Below, one piece after another: positions 47,961-58,595 of a stretch of 64,000 nucleotides of DNA (position 1 is the first letter of the stretch; the number at the start of each line of letters is the position of its first letter). A program made the position numbers and the translations under genes. Source of the DNA: Thalassia testudinum (taxonomy: Eukaryota; Streptophyta; Magnoliopsida; Alismatales; Hydrocharitaceae); the NCBI GenBank assembly GCA_037157565.1, contig JAZHRO010000012.1:60379501-60443500 (forward strand). Direction: 5' to 3'. The notes beneath the pieces were generated by a model. It did not search any database and was not told where the DNA came from. It worked only from the letters and a program-made list of their open reading frames with translations.

Positions 47961-50677
47961 CTTTCAATTAAAAATAATTTTTTATAAATAAAAAAAATTT
48001 CTATCAATAAAAAAAATCAAAATTCACCATTTAAAATTACCAACCTCATTCGACGGAAGTTTCTCTTCTTTTTAACTTTCAACCGTCCATGTTTCCATAA
48101 ATTTATTCATTTGTTTCTCAAGTGGTCATTTCGTTGCAGGGTTATGGTTGATTTAACAATTAAAATCAATACTCATGCTATATTTTATCTTCTTTTTTTT
48201 TTATTTAAATAATCTTTCGCTTTCCTTTGACATCTCATCTTTCTACAGCTTCTCGTTTTGCTTCTGTCCTCGACGTTGCCAGCAGTAACCCTCTACTTGC
48301 AGTATGTCCCGTCTACCCGTAAATTTTTCCGAGGTATCCCTTGCTTTTTCTTACCAACCTATATCTCACATCCGATCCCTACGATATATTTCTCTGGAAA
48401 GGAGGAGTATTTAAGAAAAAAAAAATTTCTTCCTGAGGAATAAATAGTTAATCGTTAGGATTCCAGAAGAAGTACCGAAATAAATGGAGCTGACCTCTTT
48501 GAATGAAGAAATAAAACTAAATTTAATTAAGTCAAGATGTCGAAATTTGTAAATCGTGACCTATTTTATGTCATAGATGTGGTCTTCACGCTGCAACTAA
48601 TTTTTAATGTAAAAAACCTTAACGGTAATCTAAATTGTTTGCGGTAGGGCTCACCTTACTTTAAAAAATTATAATTACTTTGTACGTTAATAGGGGTAGG
48701 TATTTTTTAATCTTGAATCGCAAGTATCAGTATATATTGATTTTAAAGATGATTCTGATGACTTACACTTGTAAATTTTAATTTTATATTGATTTATTTT
48801 AAATTTATATCTTTGAAAAATAATTTTAACTCTTTATATTTATTTATTTGAAAATAATGATAAGTTTTTAAAATTATGATAAATCTCATCGCTGTTAAAC
48901 AGTGCTTACGTTACTTTTCTTATTTTAAAAAACTACGCAACGCAATCTCGAGGTCAAGCTTTTTTTTTATTATTAATTATCCCGGCCTTCTTACATTTCA
49001 AAATTTATCTACTTTTAAATTAATATGAAGCTATCATCATTTTTAACCGGCATAACTGTTCTGCGGTCACCATATTTTAGATGGTCAACGACATTATCCT
49101 GTCTCTCTTTTGTCTGATCGGAAGGCCCATCTATGAGCTTTGTTGGGCTTAAAACGAGGCTACCAGTACGGCCCATTTTTGGGCCGCAACATCCGTCTCC
49201 ACTTGGAGTCTTTAGGAGGAAGGCCCGTCAGGTAATTGGTACCCACGAGAAGGCTTTCCTACCTACGCTTGGTATTGTGATTCCTTGGAAGGAAGGCCCT
49301 TATTACGAGGGTTATCCCTCGTTACACCGATTTGCTTGTAAGTTGTAAAACCCTTTCGGTTATCTTAACCCCATTATAACACCTGACCTTATCTCAGAAG
49401 GTTCCTCTTAATTAACACCTAATTTTAGCCTCCCATCCAGTAAACATCAAAAGGGATTAAGGACCCTTCGACGTAATTAATACAAACAATGAGTTAAATC
49501 CTGGTTCTCAAGTCACAAATAAGAGACTATTTGGATGGAAGAATAAGTATGTTTAACCGACATTTAATAAGACTTAGCCTGTGTTAAAAGTTAACTCAGG
49601 ATAACTCCCTTTATTCTCGGTTAAAGTTTAATGGAATAAACTGAACCTTGTATTTATTTCTTGATGCGATGTCTACTGAATTTTTTTTTTACCGTCTAAA
49701 GGTAAATACAGTGCAATCGATATCTCTTAAATAAAATATTATCTTAAATTTATCTCTTATTTTGATACGTAACCCGATCCAAACAGAATAAATCACTTAT
49801 CACTCATTTATTCCTCCTAGTTTACATATTATTCTTCACTTTTTATGTTATATAAAAGTATAAAGGCTCACTCATTTTGGAATGATAAACATCATAAAGA
49901 CATGTAAATGTGATCTCACTTTACAACTAATATGTAATGTAAATGAATAAAAACTTATAAGTTACGTTATGCCATTAGTTCCACTCCATTTAAAAAAGTC
50001 TACCATCATTTTAAATTAAAATATATTGATGTAATCTCATTTTTTATTAATTTAAAGTGATTATACATTAATTTTGTAGTAATGCAAATTTAAAGGTAAT
50101 TTACATCAATATAAAATGATTTAATTATTAATTTAAAGGTGATAAAGATTATTTTGAGAGGTGATGGATCGTTTCACGTGTAATTAATTTACGTTATCTA
50201 TTTGGGTAAAAGGGAAACACACGGTATAATGCCTATTTTTAAAATTTACCTTTTTTTACAGACCCCACCGTTTTTTATTTCATCTTATCTTCATTTTTTT
50301 TTATCCCTTTAATCAAACAGCCCTCATGGGTATTTGATATTTGGATGGAATCCCAACCTTGAAATTATAATATATGATTCCCTTGCACCGTGATGAATGA
50401 TGAGAAAAAGGCAATGAAAGGCGCATGAATTGTACCCAAGTAATCTTTAAGCCAAGACATGCAACAAAGATTGAAAAATGAAGTGGTGGGACCGGAGGTG
50501 GCTTGGTGTGGGAGAGACACACTGGGGTGGGGGTGACGTGTCGAAACGGGAGGTTCAGCACCTTCCTTTGGTTTATGAGATAGATATGTGCTAAGCCTAT
50601 GGCTATTAATTGTTGGACTTACCTACATGATTTTCCTCCGGACAAAGCACAAAGTAAGGGCATTGCTAAGCTCCTTG

Positions 50678-50700
50678 ATATATATATATATATATATATA
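50678..50700. repeat. (AT)n microsatellite
   Basis: A pure 23-nt alternating AT run. A similar run lies at 34541-34558. Confidence 0.9.
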
Positions 50701-50924
50701 CGTGCTCCAATTGTTCCTAAGGGAACATGAACTAGAAAAATATGAGGGTTGTGCTCCAATTGTTCCTCACTTTCTCGTGAGATCACCTGGACTAGACTAG
50801 TTGTTGATTAGGATCATGTCTTGTTGGTGTTGATTAAAATCTTAGGGGTTTAATTATAATTAATCTATTTCTAACTTAGGATGAATTTGTACAGTAATTT
50901 ATCTTAATTGGACTTAATACTGAT

Positions 50925-51090
50925 TGGATATCGATACTGGTAAATTGGTATCAATATCACATATACTGAGTATCGATACTGATGGATTCGTACCAATATC
51001 CTTAAGTCACAGGTTTGAATTCAATATCCTAATGAGTATCGGTACTGATGCTAAGTATCAATACTCATATATTACAGTTTAGAACTCATA
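50925..51090. repeat. Degenerate palindromic minisatellite (GAGTATCGATACTGAT-like)
   Basis: Variants of gagtatcgatactgat (core AGTATCGATACT is a perfect palindrome) recur about five to seven times with spacer words such as ttggtatcaatatc. Confidence 0.6.
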
Positions 51091-51267
51091 TCCAGATGAG
51101 TATTTGTTTAGCATTCACTATATACCGATGCTTATTGAAACGACTCTTTCCAAGGACCATTTTATTTTTTTTTCTTTTTTCTGAACTTAGGGTCCTTATC
51201 GTAATTTCTGCGCACCAAAAGGTTTCCATGCAGAATATTTTAATCTTTGAGGGGTTTAATGCAAAAA

Positions 51268-51438
51268 TCCCCATCATACCCCATATACCTCCCCCAATGC
51301 CCCTACACCCCTCCCATGCCCCATACACCCCCCATACTCACACCATACCCTCCCATGCCCCATACCTCCCACCATACCTCCCCACCATACCCATGCCCAT
51401 CCCTCACACATCCATAAACCCCCCCCCCCCCCCCCCCC
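51268..51438. repeat. C-rich low-complexity tract with a 20-nt poly-C run
   Basis: An irregular minisatellite of CCCCATAC/CCCATGCC words on the plus strand, almost free of G, ending in an uninterrupted run of 20 C (51419-51438). The G-rich complementary strand yields Gly-rich chance ORFs. Run length may be an assembly estimate. Confidence 0.85.
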
Positions 51439-51439
51439 G

Positions 51440-52558
51440 CCCTTTCCTCCATTTGCTCTCCACCACAGCAGCCAAGTGAGGGAGAAGGAGAGGGAGAGCG
51501 GCGAGTAGAGGAAGGTTGGAGGGGAGGATAAGGCCGTGCGTGCAGGAGGTTTCGCAAGGAGAAAAAAGCTCGCGAGGAGTTCCTGCGGAGTCATTTTCTG
51601 CATTATCTGACGTCTGCGATGTTCTCCAGATGTCTAAAGGGACCATCGGATGTCCAAAGGGAGCTCAGGATGTCTGGTGGCATGCAGTACAAGGGGCATT
51701 AGGAAGGCGAGTTGGTGAAGCGTTCGAGGCACTTTAGGACGTCTGGAAGTAGCATCAGACGGCTCTTTTAGACGACTGGGAGAAGTGCCAAATGCCTGGA
51801 AGCTCCTTCAAACAGCTGTGAAGGGTTTCAGACGTCTAAAAAAGATGCAAAAAGCAAGGTGATATCTTGCTCTCATTTAAGACGTCAGGGACTCTTCCAA
51901 GATGTCTGATTTTGATTAGGATGCGTGTTTTTGGGCCAGTTCAAGGTCCAAACGGAGTCGATTTTTTGCAAACAAAGTATCGTTGGCTCCCTTTCAGAAT
52001 TCTCTACATGTTAGTATAGTGTCTATACTACTTTGAGCTCATTTGACATATTGGTCAACGATATAGGTCTCCAGTCTGTAGTGCACATGGGACTCATGGA
52101 GACGTCGAGATCCACCGTTCAAGCCCCCATACCACCCATATACCCTAGTAGAGTGGTCATCTCTACTTCTGTGGTTTGAATTTGTAAAATGCATGTTAAA
52201 TTAGAAATCTCTGCTTGAAACTTAGGTTATGAGATGAACCCTAAGACCAAAAAAGTGAATGGTTTATATTCAGTGCATGAACCTTGCATGTTATAAAATC
52301 TGAAAATTCATGTTAAACTTCATATGTGATAACTGGAATATTTAAATGATGAGGTGATCGCTTATCATGTAGATGATGGTTTATCCTGTTAATTTACAAG
52401 TTGCTTGTATGAATTAGAAATCAGTATGTGATAGAGATGCATGCCACGAAATGAAATAAGATGGGTACTATGCATGAACCCTACAAGGAACTAGGAAAGG
52501 AACTCAAAGTATACTGAAACAGATATCTGATGTATGAGGAAACCTGTTGCCTACGGGA
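51440..52558 (+). mobile_element. Group C LTR, partial, plus strand
   Basis: Contains decayed GACGTCTG/GATGTCTG/GACGACTGG motifs in the same arrangement as other group C LTRs (51606-51910), then the TAGAGTGGTCATCTCTAC word that matches the taccTGGTAGAGTGG position of 1551-4247. It ends after a cctacggga word (about 52550), midway through the LTR, at the GTATT (52559-52563) that precedes another LTR. The start is not clear; U3 seems to be lost or replaced by the C-rich tract. Confidence 0.65.
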
Positions 52559-52563
52559 GTATT

Positions 52564-55246
52564 TGTTACGACCCGATTCCCGAATCCCTACGAGACACGA
52601 GAATCGGACCGACTTGACTGATCCCAAGACCCAGTCATCTAACGAGAAAGCAACCAAAAGAGCAGTAAATAAACCACATTCATCATGCATGTAACTAACA
52701 GTAACAAAAGTACAGGAGTAAAGGAAAGAACTACTACAGTACACACCGCCACAATAGTAGAAAATTAAACAGGTACATAAACATGATGCTTACAATAAAA
52801 GAGTACAATTGTAACAGAAAATACTCACTACAATAGAAGAAACGGAACAGTAGGTACAACACAAGTAAAACTACTGGGCTCTACTAAGCCCAGCACCCTT
52901 TGCAGCCGCAGGCTCTGGCTGCTCAACACCTGGTCCTGAAAAGGTGACAAAGGTGACACCTCAGTGAAACGTTGAGTAGAGTGGCAACCAACTAGCTAAA
53001 AAAAATAGTAAGGTGGATAAGTAGCTATTATTTTTAATTTCTTTCTTTATTTTATATTTACTCATTCTTGAATTATTCCTCAGATCTTTCTCTTTATTTT
53101 GAATGTTCCTCGTGGGAACGATCTTGATTGCAGTCTTTTCCGAAAAGTAGAAGTAGCACGTGGTGCTCTCCTGGCCGGGAGAGTCCCCTGTGGTGGTCCT
53201 ACCCTCAGTCAACCACCCCAAGGTCACTGACTGACGTAACGATGACTACGGCACGCGCGATAAACGCACAGGTAGCTACCCCGCACTGGCACGCAGTCAG
53301 CCGTTTCCGTTAACGGGTGCGCCCCAAAGCACAGCACGGAACCAGTATAAGGTAGAGCCCTCTCAGTAACAGGGGTCTAGCCCCTCCACAGTAACTAAAC
53401 AGGGGTCTTGCCCCTCCACAATCCGCGCACCCTCACTTGACTACCTTGGTTTGCCCAGTGGGCCTAACAAGTCGGTGTAGGATGGCTAGCAAAATCCTAG
53501 GGCCCATGGGGTGGCTAACACTCTCCCTACACTAGTAGCTCTCCCCGGTACTGTGTATGCGAGGGCCAAAAGTTGGTACAAAGTGGCCAGACCTAACCCT
53601 GGGTCCCTGGGGCGGCTAGCTCCGCTCTGCACTAAACATGGGGGATAGTTGCTCTCCTTGGTACTCCGTACTCAAGGGCCAGCTCACTTCCCCAATTCCA
53701 TTCAATTTACCTCTCAGGAGCTCTACTCCTAATTCCCCGTAGGGTTCATGCTCATATTTCTTTAACCAAGCCAATTTAGGTTTCATCATTTCAGCTTTAT
53801 TTTCATATAGCCCATGTTCCCAATAGTTAATATCCATTCATATACAAGTAACTGTTATCCAATTACAGGCAATTATCATTATTCTATCTACTTTTCCAAG
53901 ACTGTAATTCATGCATTCACAACATTCGTTTCATTGTTTCCGTCCCTAGGATTCATGCCACACCCTAGGATCTATCATTCAATCTAGTTTTCCAGTCCTA
54001 GGATTCATGCCATACCCTAGGATATATTATTCAATCTAGTTTTCAGATCCTAGGATTCATGCCATACCCTAGGATCTATCATTCAATCTAGTTTTCAGAT
54101 CCTAGGATTCATGCCATACCCTAGAATCTATTATTTATCTTAAAGATGCATTAATGTTGGTAAACAACCAAGGGAAGCCACTCTACCTGCAAAATCGGGA
54201 GTAATGGGGGCGTGATCGGCAGGTCCGCGTGCCTCCACAACCCCCAGAGCCGCAACGGGACGAGGCCTTAACACAAGGAACCACTCAGAATAGGATACAA
54301 GTATTTTAAACAAGTAGAGGAACAATTTCTGAGAAGAACGAAATTTCAAACGCGGAAATCAGACTTCGAACGGACCCTAAACGGGTCAAAAACGACAATA
54401 CTACCCCAAATCAGACGTCTGGAACACCTTCCAGACGTCTTAAACGATGGTTCAGATCATACCTTACTTCTGTGCTACTATTCAGACGTCCAAGATCCCG
54501 TTGAACTGTCTGGACCTAGTTCCAGACGTCCTTCTATTACTCCAGACGTCTGGAGACGCTCTCCGCCGTCTGGTGACTTGCCCAAACGTCCGATCTGTGT
54601 GGGCGGACGTGCCCTTACGCCTTCCCGAATGAAACCTGCACGCGTACGCAACCGTCCTTAACACGGCAATGAGGCAGAACCCTCGGCTGAACGACCTGTA
54701 TGGCTGTACCTGCGAAAGGAAGAAGAAAAGAAATATTGTACCTTTCAGACATCTGGATCTTCCTCCAGACGTCTCCCGCGTTGTCTGGACGTAGGTCCAG
54801 ACATCTGATTCTGGGAAAATTTCCCAGGATCAGGACCTCCTCGCCCTCCGCTTGCTGTGCAGACCGTGCCGCACCACGCTCGCCTGCTGCCTGAGCAGCA
54901 GCAGCACCGGGTAACCTCCCCAGCACCATCTCCCGCTGCGTGCCCGCTGGCCGGCCCTGGCTACTCCGGCGAGCTCGCTCTCTCTTCCTCACGCGCTCTA
55001 CCTCTTCTCCCTCTCGCTGCACCTCCTCCTCCCTACGCGCACCCGGCAGCAGCTGCTGCCCTCTCTCTCTCACTCTCACGCTAACTGGAAGGAGGATACG
55101 GTGGAGTGGTGGTGAGGGAGAGGGAAGGGAGGAAGAGAGTATTTGAAGGCGTGGCAGGGTGGGAAAGGTGTTTGCAGGATGGGGAGGGAAGAGAGAGAAG
55201 AAAAGAGGGTGGCGGGTGCACGCGCAGACTCGCAATTGTACACCGC
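52564..55246 (-). mobile_element. 3' LTR of chromovirus, main part, minus strand
   Basis: At 52564 TGTTACGACCCG.. is the reversed LTR end. The sequence parallels 13136-15799: the CCACCCCAAGGTCACTGA region, the CCTAGGATTCATG repeat (53945-54130), and GACGTC palindrome clusters (54413-54800). It breaks at 55246, where a group A element entered (ACCGC at 55242-55246 and 61299-61303), and its outermost 93 bp are at 61304-61396. The joined LTR is about 2.78 kb. Beyond it (61479-62236) is the matching end of pol, so this is the 3' LTR. The outer target duplication may be GTATT (52559-52563); the partner is out of view. Confidence 0.88.
53945..54130. repeat. Tandem repeat of 52 bp inside group C LTR
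   Basis: Nearly four units beginning CCTAGGATTCATGCCATACC, 52 bp each. The solo LTRs have about three more decayed copies at 2756-2900 (reverse) and 14460-14600, so copy number varies between family members. Confidence 0.85.
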
Positions 55247-56156
55247 TGATGAGAGCCTCATCATGAGCCATAACTAGCTCATTTTGACCCAATAAAGAAG
55301 ATAAAAGCTCCTACATAACCTAGAAGAAGGCTTAACTGAAGGAACAAGTGCTCTGAGAAGAAAACATGAAATAAAGGTTAAAACTGTAATTTTACCATTG
55401 CAGTACATAAACAGGATTTCTCAGAGGCAAAACATAGGTCAAATGGTCTAAATAAGATAAAAAGTGGGTTGAGTCAATCAGAAATGGGTTTATGTGCAAT
55501 CTAAGAATTAAATGACACTTGGTAACCCTAAAACAGACCCTCTTAAATTAACAAGGTTCCGGTCAGGATAAAAATCAAGTAAACCCTCTAAGAATCGTGG
55601 AAAAACATCCTCTAGGGTTGAGAACACTTAAGTTGGCCTTTGGAACCCAGTTTGACCTAAAATAGGGTCCTAGCTCTTCAATTAACCTAATTTGGGTTTT
55701 TCCGCAAAATGTCCAGTCAAACGTGGTCAAACCTAAAATACAACTTCACCATTGGATTTCTTAGGTCAAAATAAGGTTTGTACCAAAATTTGAACATAAG
55801 GGGAGGTCATCTTGACCTACTTTGCAATTCAGTACACCCATATCACAATTTGGTCCCTATCTTTTGAATATCTTTGCAGAGAGCCCCCTAAGTTCTTCGC
55901 CCCCTTTGCAATCCGGTCCTGCCGCCATTGTTAGGGCAGAACCTAGCTCCAGCGAAGTTTAGAGAGGGATTCCTCTCTGATTCCTCAGAGATTCTCTCCC
56001 AGAAATGGAAGGGAGACTCTCTGAGGAATTCCCTTCCATTTAAGGCCGATCACAACCGCTGGTGTGAACCCAATCTCTCGTGCGAACGCACGAGAGATTT
56101 GGGTATCTTAACTTCTTTCCATCTCCGGCGACCAACCTCAGACGCTGGCGTGCCCT
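55247..56156 (+). mobile_element. 5' LTR remnant of truncated group A element, plus strand
   Basis: Begins TGATGAGAGCCTCATCATG after the duplication ACCGC. It matches 58596-59507 with about two dozen mismatches by eye (roughly 2.5%), which suggests a fairly recent insertion. It stops at 56156, where integrase sequence begins, so two thirds of the LTR, the primer site, gag, protease, RT and RNase H are deleted. Confidence 0.92.
56072..56099. repeat. 28-bp perfect inverted repeat in group A LTR
   Basis: AATCTCTCGTGCG, AA, then its exact reverse complement. The second LTR copy has it intact at 59421-59448. Confidence 0.85.
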
Positions 56157-57250
56157 CGGATGGCTTCGAATACATCTTACTCGCAGTTGACTATGTTTCC
56201 AAGTGGATAGAAGCCATTCCGACCTGAACCAACAATCATAAAGTCGTTATAAAATTCCTCCATCAAAACATTTTCTCAAGGTTCGGGATTCCGCGTGCTA
56301 TAATTTCCGACGGAGGGACCCATTTTACAAACGCTCAGTTCAGGTCACTGATGACCAAATACGGGGTGTCACACCGAATCTCTACTCCTTACCACCCCCA
56401 AACTAATGGTCTAGCTGAGCTATCTAACCGAGAGATCAAGAAGATCCTCCAGGTTACTGTTCGACCTGATAGAAAAGATTGGTCTTCTCGGCTTCCGGAA
56501 GCATTGTGGGCCTATAGGACCGCCCACAAGACCCAATTAGGAATGTCTCCCTTCAGACTAGTGTACGGGAAGGCATGTCACCTCCCCGTCGAGTTGGAGC
56601 ATAAAGCCTATTGGGTAGTACGGACCTATAATCTCAACCTTTCTAAGGCTGGAACCCACAGAAGACTTCAAATGAGCGAGATCGATGAATTACGGCACGA
56701 TGCGTATGAGAACTCGCGAATTTACAAGGAACGGGTTAAAGCTTTTCATGACAAACACATTTCTAGAAAGGTTTTTCATCCTGGTCAAAAAGTTTTACTC
56801 TTTGATGCCCGACTAAAATTATTCCCAAGGAAGCTAAGATCCAAGTGGGTCGGACCCTACCTAGTTCGACAAATCTTCGGAAATGGAGCCATTGAAATCA
56901 GCCCACTCAGCCACGATTCTGAACCCTTTGTCGTGAACGGTCAGAGACTCAAGCCGTTCATTGACATGACTGATATAGATTTGGCTGGTCATCCTTTACC
57001 CTCCATTCCTCTTGAGCTCATTGCGCCCAGCCGATGGCGTAAAACTCAGTGCTTAACGGGAGGCAACCCGTCATTCTTTGAAAAACCCAAAACCTTTTCT
57101 GACATCTCTATGCAGAACTCATATTGCACTTTAGGGTTCATCCATTATAACAGCCGACTTCACCTCAAGTATACCTACCCGAGATTAGAAATCGTTCGCA
57201 ACAAGTCACTTCGACCCATTCACTCACCACACACCTGTCCTAATGCATGA
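56157..57250 (+). pseudogene. Integrase fragment (core end and C-terminus), group A
   Basis: Enters the integrase at [19 protein letters not shown], has a TGA at about 56225, then stays open to 57250: [18 protein letters not shown] (second catalytic Asp codon 56309), [13 protein letters not shown] (catalytic Glu codon 56417, 35 residues later as expected), [36 protein letters not shown] and [10 protein letters not shown]. The zinc region and the first catalytic Asp are deleted. The open frame continues past the usual protein end (about 57025) into the 3' UTR because no stop is met; the last 75 residues are unlikely to be real protein. The closest relative in the window is 26301-28034. Confidence 0.92.
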
Positions 57251-58582
57251 ACTAAGCTGAATTCGAACCCACCTAATTTACAATGGGGACATTGCAAATC
57301 TTAAGCATGGGGGGATATGAAAGTGCAAATTGTCAGAAAATTCATATCAAGAAAGGGTTTCATTAAAAAAAAAAAAAGGACTTGATAGAGGGGAGGAACA
57401 ATTCAGGGTCATACAAATGAGAGGAGGAAAAGAAAGAAAAATGACAAAAAGGAGCACAAAATGAAAATGAAAAGAAATAGTCATTAGTAAAAGATTAAGG
57501 GGTTAACTGAAGTTCTAGACCGAATCAAGAAAAAGAAAAGAAAAGTGTTACAGAGATATAACAAGAGATTAGCGGGAACGCTGGTCTTAGGCCTCTTGGG
57601 CTAGTATCTTTAGCTTAAAAATTCACGTATCCATTAAAATCTGGATAGTCCTCAAGAGGTTGAGGAAAATGAGAAGTTTGAGTATTAGGTCTAAGGCTTA
57701 GGAAGTATTCGGCTTCGTTAACTGACCTCCGGTTTGCGGGATTCGGTAACCTAAGCACCCCAAATTCACACACAGTCCGGTTCAGTGCGCATAAACATCC
57801 AAATCACACGAAAAGCGTTGAATGTTTTGAAAAAGTCACCTAGATTAGGAGCGGCCAATCAACACAAATTGATTTGGACGAGTTCCCAGTGCAGAAAGGC
57901 AGGAAATTCCCCTTGAAGATGCGTAACAACATATCGTCTCCTCGGTGCTTGTCTCCTAGGATATTTAAATATCCTACTGGGGGCATGTAAGCACTCTGCT
58001 GGTTCAGATGCCATGGGTGGCATTATCACGAAATGTCGATCGCCAGGGTCTGAATTTGGCCACGAAACGCCATGAGCGGGATTATCACGAAATCTCGAAA
58101 GCCAGGGTTCTGGGGGTTGCCATGGGCGGGATTATCCCGAAATCTCGAAAGCCAGGGACCCTTGAGGATTGATGATGGGGACGAGGAATCCGATACAGAC
58201 AGTGTTGAGAAGCTAATTCGAAGCTAGAAATAAAAAGAAAAGAGAGAGAAAATCTCTCCAAACAAATAAATCTTCTATCTCTCTCTTATAAAAAAATGCA
58301 CTGCAAACTGAACTTAGGCTAAAAATGTCTCAAGCACGGGTGCTTTAACCACGGAGTCCAACAAACCCTAGGTTAGTTTCTGTGGGCCGTAGAAACCTTT
58401 GTGGAGGACTGAGGCTAAAGCGGAACAGGTCCGGATTTTGGTTGGTACTTGAGTACCTCTAGGCTTATTGTCGGCATTCCTACCTAATCACAAAAGGAGA
58501 AGCACTTATCATTGTTGACAGACACTCAGGTCTAGAATGGAAGTTAAAACCTTGAAATTTTGCTAAGGGACTAGTAAAAGCT
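57251..58582 (+). other. 3' UTR of truncated group A element
   Basis: Non-coding. Internal polypurine tract AAGCATGGGGGGATATG (57303-57319), purine-rich GAAAAGAAAG part, the 50-nt hairpin (57945-57994), three repeat units starting GCCATG(A/G)G (58010-58158), and a CAAGCACGGGTGCTTT inverted repeat (about 58331-58346). Confidence 0.8.
57945..57994 (+). other. Conserved 50-nt hairpin in retroelement 3' UTR
   Basis: GTGCTT and AAGCAC outer arms; the inner stem TAGGATATTTAAATATCCTA (57957-57976) is a perfect 20-nt palindrome. CTCC (57953-57956) faces GGGGG (57979-57983), allowing the stem to continue. Confidence 0.6.
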
Positions 58583-58595
58583 AGGCATGGGGGTA
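58583..58595 (+). other. Terminal polypurine tract
   Basis: AGGCATGGGGGTA directly before the 3' LTR start at 58596. A near copy lies about 1.28 kb upstream (57304). Confidence 0.8.

Larger units (their letters stand above)
47126..51267. other. AT-rich intergenic DNA without recognisable genes
   Basis: No protein motif, RNA gene or LTR was recognised. 47640-47960 and 50925-51090 hold degenerate repeats (listed separately), and 50678-50700 is a pure AT dinucleotide run. 49100-49340 is less AT-rich with several ggaaggccc words but no convincing frame. Words such as atccaaacag (49790) and tcaaacagccct (50312) resemble ends of small MITE-type elements, but I could not pair them with matching opposite ends. 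Confidence 0.5.

Noticed and set aside
49390..50340. Possible MITE (words such as atccaaacag and tcaaacagccct)
   Set aside because: No pair of matching terminal inverted repeats with flanking duplication could be confirmed by eye.
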